The position numbers and the translations under genes were made by a program. This document shows positions 22,949-29,620 of a stretch of DNA of 32,826 nt, piece by piece; the stretch's first letter is position 1, and every line of letters begins with the position of its first letter. The notes below the pieces were generated by a model. That model was given only the letters and a program-made list of their open reading frames with translations. It searched no databases and was not told the origin of the DNA. The DNA comes from Syntrophomonas_B sp035447945 (lineage in GTDB: Bacteria > Bacillota > Syntrophomonadia > Syntrophomonadales > Syntrophomonadaceae), in contig DAOTHZ010000016.1 of assembly GCA_035447945.1 (NCBI GenBank), forward strand, positions 1 through 32,826, read 5' to 3'.

Positions 22949-24208
22949 ATGGACAGGGAACTGGAATTATTATTACTGGAGCAAGGCCGCAGGGCCAAGC
23001 AAGCTTCCCGTTTTCTGGCGACTGCCGGGACGGAACTGAAGAACACAGCTTTGTTTAAAATGGCGGAACAACTGGAAAAACAGAGTCAGGAGATCATCGC
23101 CGCCAATCAGATTGACCTGGATCAGGGAGAGAGGCAGGGGCTGACCAAAGCCTTGCTGGAGCGATTGATGTTAAATCAGACCCGTATTCAGGATATGACC
23201 CAGGGACTGAGGGAGATCGCCGCCCTGCCGGATCCAGTTGGAGAGATGCTGGAAATGCACCATCGCCCCAATGGTCTCGATATTGGCCGAATCAGAACGC
23301 CAATCGGCGTCATCGGCATTATTTACGAATCACGTCCCAATGTGACCGCGGACGCTGCCGGTCTCTGCCTCAAGTCAGGCAATGCAATCATCCTGCGCGG
23401 CGGTGAAGAAGCCTTGTATTCCAACCGGGTCATCGCCCGCATCCTGGCAGATGCTGCTGCTGAATGCGGCTTGCCGGCAGGCACCATTCAGCTGGTGGAC
23501 AGCGAAGATCGGGAAGCCGCCGTTTTCCTGATGAAAATGCATGATTATCTGGATGTTTTGATTCCCCGCGGCGGCAAAGGCCTGAAAAAGGCGGTACTGG
23601 AGAATGCGACGGTACCCGTTATCATGACCGGGATGGGCAACTGCCATGTATATCTCGACGCATTTGCGGATTATGAAAAAGCCCTGCCCATCGTGCACAA
23701 TGCCAAAGTACAGAGGCCGTCGGTATGCAACGCCGCTGAGACCTTGTTGGTGCATAGCCGGGTGGCGGAAGCATTTTTGCCGGGCATCATTGCCGATTTG
23801 CAGTCAGCTGGAGTAGAGATTCGCGGTTGTGCGCAGACATGCAGTATCGTACCCGATTTGACCGCAGCTACAGAGGATGATTGGGCAACGGAATATCTTG
23901 ATCTGATCCTGGCCGTCAAGGTAGTTGATTGTCTGGAAGATGCCATCGAGCATATCAACCAGTATGGGACCGGACACAGTGAAGCCATCGTCAGCGAGCA
24001 TTATCCGTCAGTTCGTAAATTTATGGCGGGTGTTGATGCTGCGGCCGTTTATGCCAATGCTTCGACCCGTTTCACCGATGGCAGTGTTTTCGGGTTCGGG
24101 GCGGAGATGGGAATCAGCACCCAGAAGCTGCATGCCCGGGGACCGATGGGCTTACAAGAACTGACCACCACCAAATTTGTCATTTATGGGGACGGACAGA
24201 TCAGGTAA
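22949..24208 (+). CDS. proA: Gamma-glutamyl phosphate reductase
   Basis: Second step of proline synthesis: NADPH reduction of glutamyl 5-phosphate to the semialdehyde. The protein is 419 aa, normal length. Aldehyde dehydrogenase fold; the active-site Cys is in QRPSVCNAAETLL (about 255). The family motifs GVIGIIYESRPNVT, GNAIILRGG and PRGGKGL are present, as is FGFGAEMGISTQKLHARGPMGL near the end. AGGGGGAG at 22933-22940 fits ATG 22949 best; ATG 22943 and the overlapping ATG 22925 are alternatives. No terminator follows; the rubrerythrin promoter starts at once. Confidence 0.96.
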   Translation: MDRELELLLLEQGRRAKQASRFLATAGTELKNTALFKMAEQLEKQSQEIIAANQIDLDQGERQGLTKALLERLMLNQTRIQDMTQGLREIAALPDPVGEMLEMHHRPNGLDIGRIRTPIGVIGIIYESRPNVTADAAGLCLKSGNAIILRGGEEALYSNRVIARILADAAAECGLPAGTIQLVDSEDREAAVFLMKMHDYLDVLIPRGGKGLKKAVLENATVPVIMTGMGNCHVYLDAFADYEKALPIVHNAKVQRPSVCNAAETLLVHSRVAEAFLPGIIADLQSAGVEIRGCAQTCSIVPDLTAATEDDWATEYLDLILAVKVVDCLEDAIEHINQYGTGHSEAIVSEHYPSVRKFMAGVDAAAVYANASTRFTDGSVFGFGAEMGISTQKLHARGPMGLQELTTTKFVIYGDGQIR

Positions 24209-24212
24209 TCCA

Positions 24213-24242
24213 TGGCCAAGAAAAGAAGAAATCAAGTATAAT
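24213..24242 (+). promoter_or_regulatory. Promoter for rubrerythrin
   Basis: TGGCCA (24213-24218), an 18-base spacer, and a perfect TATAAT (24237-24242). It sits just after the proA stop and about 50 bases before the gene. Confidence 0.65.
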
Positions 24243-24293
24243 AGACTCAGGTCGATCCAGAATCATAAACCAGAAAATGAAAGGAGCGTTGTA

Positions 24294-24887
24294 ATGAAGA
24301 GTTTAAAAGGCACCAAAACAGCTGAGAATCTGCTGAAGGCGTTTGCCGGTGAATCCCAGGCCCGCAACCGTTATACGTTTTATGCTTCGGTTGCAGACAA
24401 GGAAGGGTACAAGCAAATCAAGAATATCTTTATTGAAACGGCTGACAATGAAAAAGAACATGGCAAACGTTTCTATAAATTTCTTTTGGAGGGCTTAGCG
24501 GGAGAGCTGCCTGCCTTCATCGAAATCAATGCCGGTTACCCGGTAGCCCAGGGTACCACCCTGGAAAATCTGCAGGCTGCTGCCGATGGTGAATATGAAG
24601 AATGGCATGATCTGTATCCCGAATTTGCCAAAGTAGCCGAGGAGGAAGGCTTCCCCCAGGTTGCTGCTGCCTTTAAGATGATCGCTCTCGCCGAGGTCCG
24701 CCATGACACCAGATTCAAGAAACTGGCAGCCAATATCGAAAACGATAAAGTGTTCAAGAAAGAAGCCAAAACCCTTTGGAAATGCGGCAATTGCGGTTAT
24801 GTCCACGAAGGCGGGGAAGCGCCCAAAATCTGTCCAGCCTGTATCCATCCGCAGGAATATTTCGAGGTCTTTACTGAGCCCTATTGA
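24294..24887 (+). CDS. rbr: Rubrerythrin
   Basis: Peroxide-scavenging non-haem iron protein of anaerobes that reduces hydrogen peroxide with electrons from its rubredoxin domain. The protein is 197 aa. The ferritin-like four-helix domain (about 1-150) has the diiron ligands in FAGESQARNRY (E20), ADNEKEHGK and LAEVRHDTRF. The C-terminal rubredoxin-like domain (about 160-190) has CGNC and CPAC. AAAGGAG lies 9 bases before ATG 24294; the frame extends upstream into proA but that part is not used. It stands alone with its own promoter and a strong terminator. Confidence 0.95.
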   Translation: MKSLKGTKTAENLLKAFAGESQARNRYTFYASVADKEGYKQIKNIFIETADNEKEHGKRFYKFLLEGLAGELPAFIEINAGYPVAQGTTLENLQAAADGEYEEWHDLYPEFAKVAEEEGFPQVAAAFKMIALAEVRHDTRFKKLAANIENDKVFKKEAKTLWKCGNCGYVHEGGEAPKICPACIHPQEYFEVFTEPY

Positions 24888-24949
24888 TTTAAACTGGCGT
24901 AAAAGCCATTGTTTTCTTCAACGCGATGGTTATGATCCGAGCAACAGTG

Positions 24950-24985
24950 AAGCCCATACCCCTATGTCGGGTATGGGCTTTTTTT
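24950..24985 (+). terminator. Terminator after rubrerythrin
   Basis: A 12-bp perfect stem, AAGCCCATACCC (24950-24961) with 24969-24980, a 7-base loop and seven T. On the minus strand it lacks a T tail, so it mainly serves the plus strand. Confidence 0.93.
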
Positions 24986-25036
24986 AAACTGAAGGTTGAT
25001 GTTTGGCAACCTTGCCGGATAGGTGAAAACGCTGAC

Positions 25037-25690
25037 TTATTTCCCTGGAATATGACTGCCGTCGCAGAAAGGTGGATTTTTGGTCTTGCCGCAGCGGCAA
25101 AGCACAAAACGATCTCCTTCGCCGATGATGGTGCCGTCAATATCAATGATCCGCACTGGGGCTTCGACCAGCAGCGGACCTTCCCGTATCACCCTTATTC
25201 TGCCGGCTTTTTCCGGATCGATTTTATAATCCTTTGACCCCGGTCCTTTGGCCAGGTTGGGATCGACGGAAGATCCCTCCGGCAGGCTGTACTGCAAAGA
25301 CCGACTGGGACACTTGTCAATGGTCGCGATGATTCTTTCCGGACTGGTACCGGAAATATTGACCCAAGGCCGTTTATCCATATCAAACACTTCAGGCAGT
25401 TCTTGCCAGCACTTGCCGGCATGGGAGCATTCCTGCGGGTACCAGTAAACGATAATGTCGTTGTTGCGATATTCCTTGACGGTTTTTTGCGGCTTTATCT
25501 CAGCCGGCGGCGTGGGACTGGCTTCTTGCTTGGCAAATAGTTCCTTTTCGGCTCCGCACAGGGGACAGACCCAATCGGAGGGCAGATCCTCAAAAGCCGT
25601 CCCGGCAGGAAAACCATTTTCCGGATCGCCTTGGACTGGATCATAAAGATATCCACACACCGTGCATTGATAAACAGCCAAATTATTCAT
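25037..25690 (-). CDS. Rubredoxin / 4Fe-4S (Fer4_19) / CDGSH triple fusion
   Basis: Electron carrier with three iron centres predicted in 217 aa. Residues 1-50 are a full rubredoxin with C9, C12, C42 and C45. Residues 55-70 are a Pro/Ala linker. Residues 74-137 match the divergent single-cluster ferredoxin domain Fer4_19 (formerly DUF1271), with C88, C94 and C127 and the segment LPEVFDMDKRPWV. Residues 164-217 form a CDGSH domain with C198, C200, C209 and H213 in the CxCG...PFCDGSH motif that binds 2Fe-2S. Fer4_19-CDGSH proteins are known; the added rubredoxin is unusual as far as I know. ATG 25690 follows GGAG by 8 bases. It is last in a minus-strand group behind the cysteine synthase gene, 43 bases apart, and faces rubrerythrin, whose electron donor it might be. 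Confidence 0.88.
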   Translation of the reverse strand: MNNLAVYQCTVCGYLYDPVQGDPENGFPAGTAFEDLPSDWVCPLCGAEKELFAKQEASPTPPAEIKPQKTVKEYRNNDIIVYWYPQECSHAGKCWQELPEVFDMDKRPWVNISGTSPERIIATIDKCPSRSLQYSLPEGSSVDPNLAKGPGSKDYKIDPEKAGRIRVIREGPLLVEAPVRIIDIDGTIIGEGDRFVLCRCGKTKNPPFCDGSHIPGK

Positions 25691-25733
25691 ACCAACATCT
25701 CCATTTCTTGAGACATATCATTATTTTATAAAC

Positions 25734-26768
25734 TTATTCAATGATTTCCAAGTGATAGCTGGCCAGTTTTTCCAGGTCCTTCTGGTCCAATGCATAAACC
25801 CGGTCCAGTTCCTGACGCGGGGTTTCGCATCCACACAATGAAGTGGACAGGTAGCGCAATCCATTGTCATTGATGATGGTGACAATCATTTTTTCATCGG
25901 GGTATTTTTCCGCCACCATACGCGCGGCAGCAAGATTACAACCCGAGGAAATGCCGCAGAAGATGCCTTCCGTACGGGCGATTTCCTGTGCCGTGGCCAC
26001 GGACTGCTCCGAGCTGACCAGGATAATGCCGTCAATATATTGCAGATCAAGGATCTCTGGAATAAGACCATCTGCCACTCCCTGAACTTTGTGCTTGCCG
26101 ATCTTTCCATAAGCCAAAATTGGAGACTCGGCCGGTTCGGAGATATAGATTTTGATGGCAGGTTTTTTTTCTTTCAGATATTTGGCGGTACCGGTAACCG
26201 TACCGCCGGTGCCCTGGTTCATGATGAAGACGTCCAGTTTGCCTCCCGTCTGTTCCCATATTTCCGGCCCGGTATGTTCATAATGGGCCAGCAGATTGTC
26301 CTGCCTGACAAATTGGCCGATTTCAAATATTTTTTCTCCGTAGCGGGCTTTGATGCGTTCCAGCTCTTCGATTACCAGATCCACATCCGTTTCCGCGCCG
26401 GGCGTCAACACCAGCTGCGCACCGTAAGACTGGATGGTCTTTTTCCGTTCCTCGCTCATTCCCTCGGGCATGACGATGATAACCTGATAACCCTTGGCTG
26501 CGCCCACCATAGCGGTGGCGATGCCGGTATTGCCAGTGGTTCCCTCCAGCAAAATCATATCGGGCTTGAGATCGCCGCGTTGTTCTGCCTTTTCCACAAT
26601 TTTGTGCACCACCCGGTCTTTCAGACTGCCGCTGGGGTTGACGTATTCCAGTTTGACACAGATATCGGTTCCCAGATCCTGACTCCAGCGATTTAAACGG
26701 ATCATGGGGGTATAGCCGATGGCTTCCAGCACCCCGTTGGCAATGGTCTTGTTCCTGTTCCAATCCAT
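25734..26768 (-). CDS. cysK: Cysteine synthase family PLP enzyme
   Basis: Fold-type II PLP enzyme, most likely O-acetylserine sulfhydrylase making cysteine. The protein is 344 aa, some 35 residues longer than typical CysK because of a C-terminal tail. The PLP lysine is K50 in NPSGSLKDR. TTGNTGIA, NQGTGGTVTG and GISSGCN (PLP-phosphate and substrate loops) are present. The end NDNGLRYLSTSLCG is typical, then a tail with CGCETP. Cystathionine beta-synthase or a phosphoserine-using variant cannot be excluded. ATG 26768 follows GAGGAGG by about 8 bases. It lies 54 bases after the Cys-rich gene, probably in the same transcript. Confidence 0.88.
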   Translation of the reverse strand: MDWNRNKTIANGVLEAIGYTPMIRLNRWSQDLGTDICVKLEYVNPSGSLKDRVVHKIVEKAEQRGDLKPDMILLEGTTGNTGIATAMVGAAKGYQVIIVMPEGMSEERKKTIQSYGAQLVLTPGAETDVDLVIEELERIKARYGEKIFEIGQFVRQDNLLAHYEHTGPEIWEQTGGKLDVFIMNQGTGGTVTGTAKYLKEKKPAIKIYISEPAESPILAYGKIGKHKVQGVADGLIPEILDLQYIDGIILVSSEQSVATAQEIARTEGIFCGISSGCNLAAARMVAEKYPDEKMIVTIINDNGLRYLSTSLCGCETPRQELDRVYALDQKDLEKLASYHLEIIE

Positions 26769-26822
26769 GTATTATTCCTCCTCAAGTTTGTATCAATATA
26801 TTGTAATGATTGAGGCTTTTTA

Positions 26823-27560
26823 TTACAGCGGCCATTCCTTGCCGAAATGCAGCTGCCGCACGATTTTAAAGGATTGCTGCACGGGCATGCTACACATGAA
26901 AGCCGGTGTTTCTTCGAGTTCCTGCTGATATTGCTGCACCAGGGCGCGTAAATAATCGCTCCGTGATTGCGGGTTGCGCAGACACAATCCCTGCTGGTCC
27001 AGGGCATCGGCCAGCCGCTGATTAAGATGGATTTCATAATCAGTCAGCTGCTCCATATAGTCTTTCCACTCCTGCAGGGCCGATTCCTCCCCCCAGCCAA
27101 TCCCCGGACAGACAAAATGCCGGCAGATGGACTCCCGCCAGGTTTGTTCCAGCAGACAACCACCATCTTTGCTGTGGAATTTGCAGCGGTAACTGTCCCC
27201 GTCGGGAACATTGTTGACAGTGACCGAGTGATCCAGAATGGTCAGGTGGTCAAAGGCAAAGATCTGTTCAATCACATCCGGCTGATGAAGATACAAATAG
27301 GCCAGATCGGTGCCATAAAAAACCGGCGAGTAATGACCGCAGCAGCCTTTATCATCCTGACGGGGGCATTCGGCGCAGAGATCTACTTCTATGTAAGTAC
27401 GCAAACCCAGATTATGAAAAATGAGTGTTATCTCTTTAACCACTGTCTTGTCCTTCCGGGAAGTATTATATGCGCATTGGCAATCGATTCGTTTCATTAC
27501 ATTTAAATAAGTTTTCTTAAGCCTAGCTAAAAGCTTATAGTATTTCTGCTCCGGATTCAA
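26823..27560 (-). CDS. Cys-rich YkgJ-like putative metal-cluster protein
   Basis: The protein is 245 aa and of unknown function. Cysteines cluster in the first 151 residues: C27 and C29, C62 and C65 (CAEC), C73 and C74, C126, C135, C146 and C151. The segment GGCLLEQTWRESICRHFVCPG resembles the GxC...RPxxCRxFxC end of YkgJ/UPF0153 zinc- or iron-chelating proteins. The last 90 residues are helical and charged. The start TTG 27560 gives the longest frame but has only a distant AGGA; ATG 27497 is an alternative without a ribosome site. It is first in the minus-strand group with cysK and the Fe-S fusion. Confidence 0.65.
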   Translation of the reverse strand: MNPEQKYYKLLARLKKTYLNVMKRIDCQCAYNTSRKDKTVVKEITLIFHNLGLRTYIEVDLCAECPRQDDKGCCGHYSPVFYGTDLAYLYLHQPDVIEQIFAFDHLTILDHSVTVNNVPDGDSYRCKFHSKDGGCLLEQTWRESICRHFVCPGIGWGEESALQEWKDYMEQLTDYEIHLNQRLADALDQQGLCLRNPQSRSDYLRALVQQYQQELEETPAFMCSMPVQQSFKIVRQLHFGKEWPL

Positions 27561-27577
27561 TCATTGCCGGTCCTGAT

Positions 27578-27606
27578 TTGCAATTTCTACCCTGAATGGC
27601 TATCAT
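27578..27606 (+). promoter_or_regulatory. Promoter for nadD-yqeK-rsfS
   Basis: TTGCAA (27578-27583), a 17-base spacer, and TATCAT (27601-27606). It starts in the divergent gap after the Cys-rich gene's start. Confidence 0.55.
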
Positions 27607-27681
27607 TAATTTAGAGGATAAAGCTTTTCGAGCCGACGGGTACGGGGTTTTCATCGTTTAACAAGCAGCAGGGAGAAGTAT

Positions 27682-28311
27682 ATGGCAGGTACACAATCAC
27701 TGGGCATTTTTGGCGGAACCTTCGATCCCGTTCATTACGGACACTTGCTGGCAGCGCAATGGGCCGGCGAAGCGTTTGGATTGGATGAAATCATTTTCAT
27801 TCCGGCTGCCCGACCGCCTCACAAAGACCCGGCCGGCGTCATCAATGGACGACACCGCCTGCGAATGGTCGAACTGGCGATCAAGAACAATCCTACTTTT
27901 TCCGTATCTGCGCTGGAACTGGAGCGCAGCGGCTATTCTTATACGGTGGATACCATCCGGCATTTTCTTCTGGCTGATCCGCGACTTGATATTCGCTTTA
28001 TTCTCGGTGTGGATGCGCTGCAATTGATCCATACCTGGAAAGAAGTGGAGCAATTGATTACACTGTGCCGCTTCATTGTGGTTACTCGTCCCGGTTACGA
28101 GTTGGACCGGGCTGATCCGGTCTTTGCCACGGTGCCGGCAGAGCTTTGGGACCGGATCGATTTGCTTGCCATTCCCGGGTTGGAGATCTCTTCTTCCGAA
28201 ATTCGCAAGCGCATAGCTGCCGGCCGCTCGGTGCGATATCTCTTGCCCCCGGAAGTGGCTGAATATATTAAAAAGAACGAATTATACAGGAATGAAACCA
28301 ATGATCAATAG
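27682..28311 (+). CDS. nadD: Nicotinate-nucleotide adenylyltransferase
   Basis: Transfers AMP from ATP to nicotinate mononucleotide, a late step of NAD synthesis. The protein is 209 aa, full length. The nucleotidyltransferase motif GGTFDPVHYGH is at about 11-21, and the ISSSEIRKRI motif is near 170. PPHKD and the GVDALQLIHTW segment are also characteristic. GGGAG lies just before ATG 27682. Its 3' end overlaps the start of yqeK by 11 bases. Confidence 0.96.
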   Translation: MAGTQSLGIFGGTFDPVHYGHLLAAQWAGEAFGLDEIIFIPAARPPHKDPAGVINGRHRLRMVELAIKNNPTFSVSALELERSGYSYTVDTIRHFLLADPRLDIRFILGVDALQLIHTWKEVEQLITLCRFIVVTRPGYELDRADPVFATVPAELWDRIDLLAIPGLEISSSEIRKRIAAGRSVRYLLPPEVAEYIKKNELYRNETNDQ

Positions 28312-28894
28312 AAATGAGCATGAGATTCTGGCCATACTGGAACGCAGATTGTCGGAGCACCGCTTCCAGCACAGTGTAGCGGTAGCCCAGGCAGCCCGGG
28401 AACTGGCTGCGATATTCGGTGAAGAAGAAGATTTGGCTTATAAAACCGGTCTTTTGCATGATTATGCCAAAGGGATTCCTGCTCCTCAATTAATTGCGAT
28501 TGCCAGCGAGAATGGCCTGATCGAGGATGAAATCGAAAATAAAGTGCCGGATCTGCTGCATGCACCGGTGGGAGCCTATTTGCTGAAACTTGAATTGGGC
28601 ATAGAAAATCCGACGGTGTTGGAAGCCGTCAGGGTGCATACCATGGGATCGCTGCATATGTCCCGATTGGATAAAATCATATTTCTGGCCGATATGATCG
28701 AACCCGGCCGTGACTATCCCGGTCAGGACCGCTTGGATTGTCTGGCCAGAAGGGATCTTGACCGGGCCATGTTATATGGTTTGGATGCCACCATTCGTTA
28801 TTGTCTGGATCAGGCCAGGATTCTTCATCCCCGGACCATTACGGTCAGAAATCATTTTTTGGAGATTCTCAGGCAACCAATAAAAGATGAATGA
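28301..28894 (+). CDS. yqeK: HD-domain hydrolase YqeK (symmetrical Ap4A hydrolase family)
   Basis: Cytoplasmic HD phosphohydrolase; Firmicute homologues split diadenosine tetraphosphate. The protein is 197 aa. The HD ligands are H24 (HRFQHSVAVA), H53 and D54 (LLHDYAKG), then H in DLLHAPVGAYLL and VRVHTMGS, and D in IIFLADMIEPGRDYPG. ATG 28301 with ACAGGA about 10 bases upstream is preferred over ATG 28292. It overlaps nadD by 11 bases, a normal arrangement in Firmicutes. Confidence 0.93.
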   Translation: MINRNEHEILAILERRLSEHRFQHSVAVAQAARELAAIFGEEEDLAYKTGLLHDYAKGIPAPQLIAIASENGLIEDEIENKVPDLLHAPVGAYLLKLELGIENPTVLEAVRVHTMGSLHMSRLDKIIFLADMIEPGRDYPGQDRLDCLARRDLDRAMLYGLDATIRYCLDQARILHPRTITVRNHFLEILRQPIKDE

Positions 28895-28929
28895 GTATTC
28901 CCGTAAGTAAGGATTTAGGAGGGCTGTTT

Positions 28930-29289
28930 TTGGAAAAAGAAGAACGTATGGCAAGGGTGATTGCTGAAGCAGCATTGGAAGAAAATGCATTGGACATGGT
29001 GATTCTCAATGTTCACGAACTGACTATCATCGCCGATTATTTTATCATTTGCAACGGCAGGAGCACCGTCCAGATCAGAAGCATTGCGGAAAATGTAGAA
29101 AAAGTCATGCAGGAAAAGGAAGGGTTGCTGCCCTTGCGGCGGGATGGCCTGGAACAGGGCAAATGGGTCATCCTGGATTATGGTTCGGTGATCGTGCATA
29201 TCTTCCGGCAGGAGGAAAGAGATTACTACAAATTAGAAAAATTGTGGGGAGACGCGCGTGAGATTTCGGTCAATCAGGAAATGCAGTGA
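28930..29289 (+). CDS. rsfS: Ribosomal silencing factor RsfS
   Basis: Binds ribosomal protein L14 and blocks joining of ribosomal subunits during starvation. The protein is 119 aa, usual length. The DUF143 fold is shown by ALDMVILNVHELTIIADYFII, CNGRSTVQIRSIAENVE, GLEQGKWVILDYGSVIVHIF and RDYYKLEKLWGDA. Start choice: TTG 28930 is 6 bases after AGGAGGG; the ATG at 28891 overlaps the yqeK stop (ATGA) but has no ribosome site. Third gene of the nadD operon. Confidence 0.95.
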   Translation: MEKEERMARVIAEAALEENALDMVILNVHELTIIADYFIICNGRSTVQIRSIAENVEKVMQEKEGLLPLRRDGLEQGKWVILDYGSVIVHIFRQEERDYYKLEKLWGDAREISVNQEMQ

Positions 29290-29406
29290 CAAGCTGACAA
29301 TGCCGGTATAACCTTGAAATCAATCATGCCTATGACGATGATGGATGCCGGTATTGTAGGGACAAGTATTGCCGAGATTGTATACATTATATCTGCGCTG
29401 CAAGCC

Positions 29407-29435
29407 TTGCATACTTGACGGGAAGCGTTTAAAAT
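29407..29435 (+). promoter_or_regulatory. Promoter candidate for gltB
   Basis: TTGCAT (29407-29412), a 17-base spacer, and TAAAAT (29430-29435). If it is the gltB promoter, the terminator hairpin 60 bases later lies in the leader. Confidence 0.45.
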
Positions 29436-29496
29436 TACCGTGTGGATGCAATGGAGTGTCCTCTTTTGGGTCAACTGAATATTGCTTAGGGACAAT

Positions 29497-29540
29497 GGGG
29501 TCCTCGCACCTGTCGGTGTTGAGGCCCCTTTTATTATTTC
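29497..29540 (+). terminator. Terminator or attenuator before gltB
   Basis: GGGG-CCTC-CACC on the left arm (29497-29510) pairs with GGTG-GAGG-CCCC (29515-29528) with small bulges and a TGTC loop, followed by TTTTATTATTTC. It is a good intrinsic terminator. It either ends the rsfS operon or attenuates gltB. Confidence 0.75.
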
Positions 29541-29620
29541 TATAGGAAATGCGTTAAAGGTTCGCAAATGAAAAAAGTCAGGAACAAGTCTATATAAATA
29601 CGGCCAATGAGGGTGGTAAT

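Larger units (their letters stand above)
29290..29620. other. 331-base leader region before gltB
   Basis: No gene is supported. It holds a promoter candidate (29407-29435), a terminator hairpin (29497-29528) and the ribosome site GGGTGG of gltB. A 9-base direct repeat TAGGGACAA occurs at 29357 and 29487, and TGCCGGTAT occurs at 29301 and 29346. Confidence 0.6.

Noticed and set aside
26040..26696. Plus-strand frame (218 codons) opposite cysK
   Set aside because: Mirror of the cysteine synthase gene, which has intact PLP motifs on the minus strand.
29460..29620. T-box or other tRNA-sensing leader before gltB
   Set aside because: The T-box sequence AGGGTGGNACCGCG is not there; GGGTGG at 29611 is only the ribosome site.
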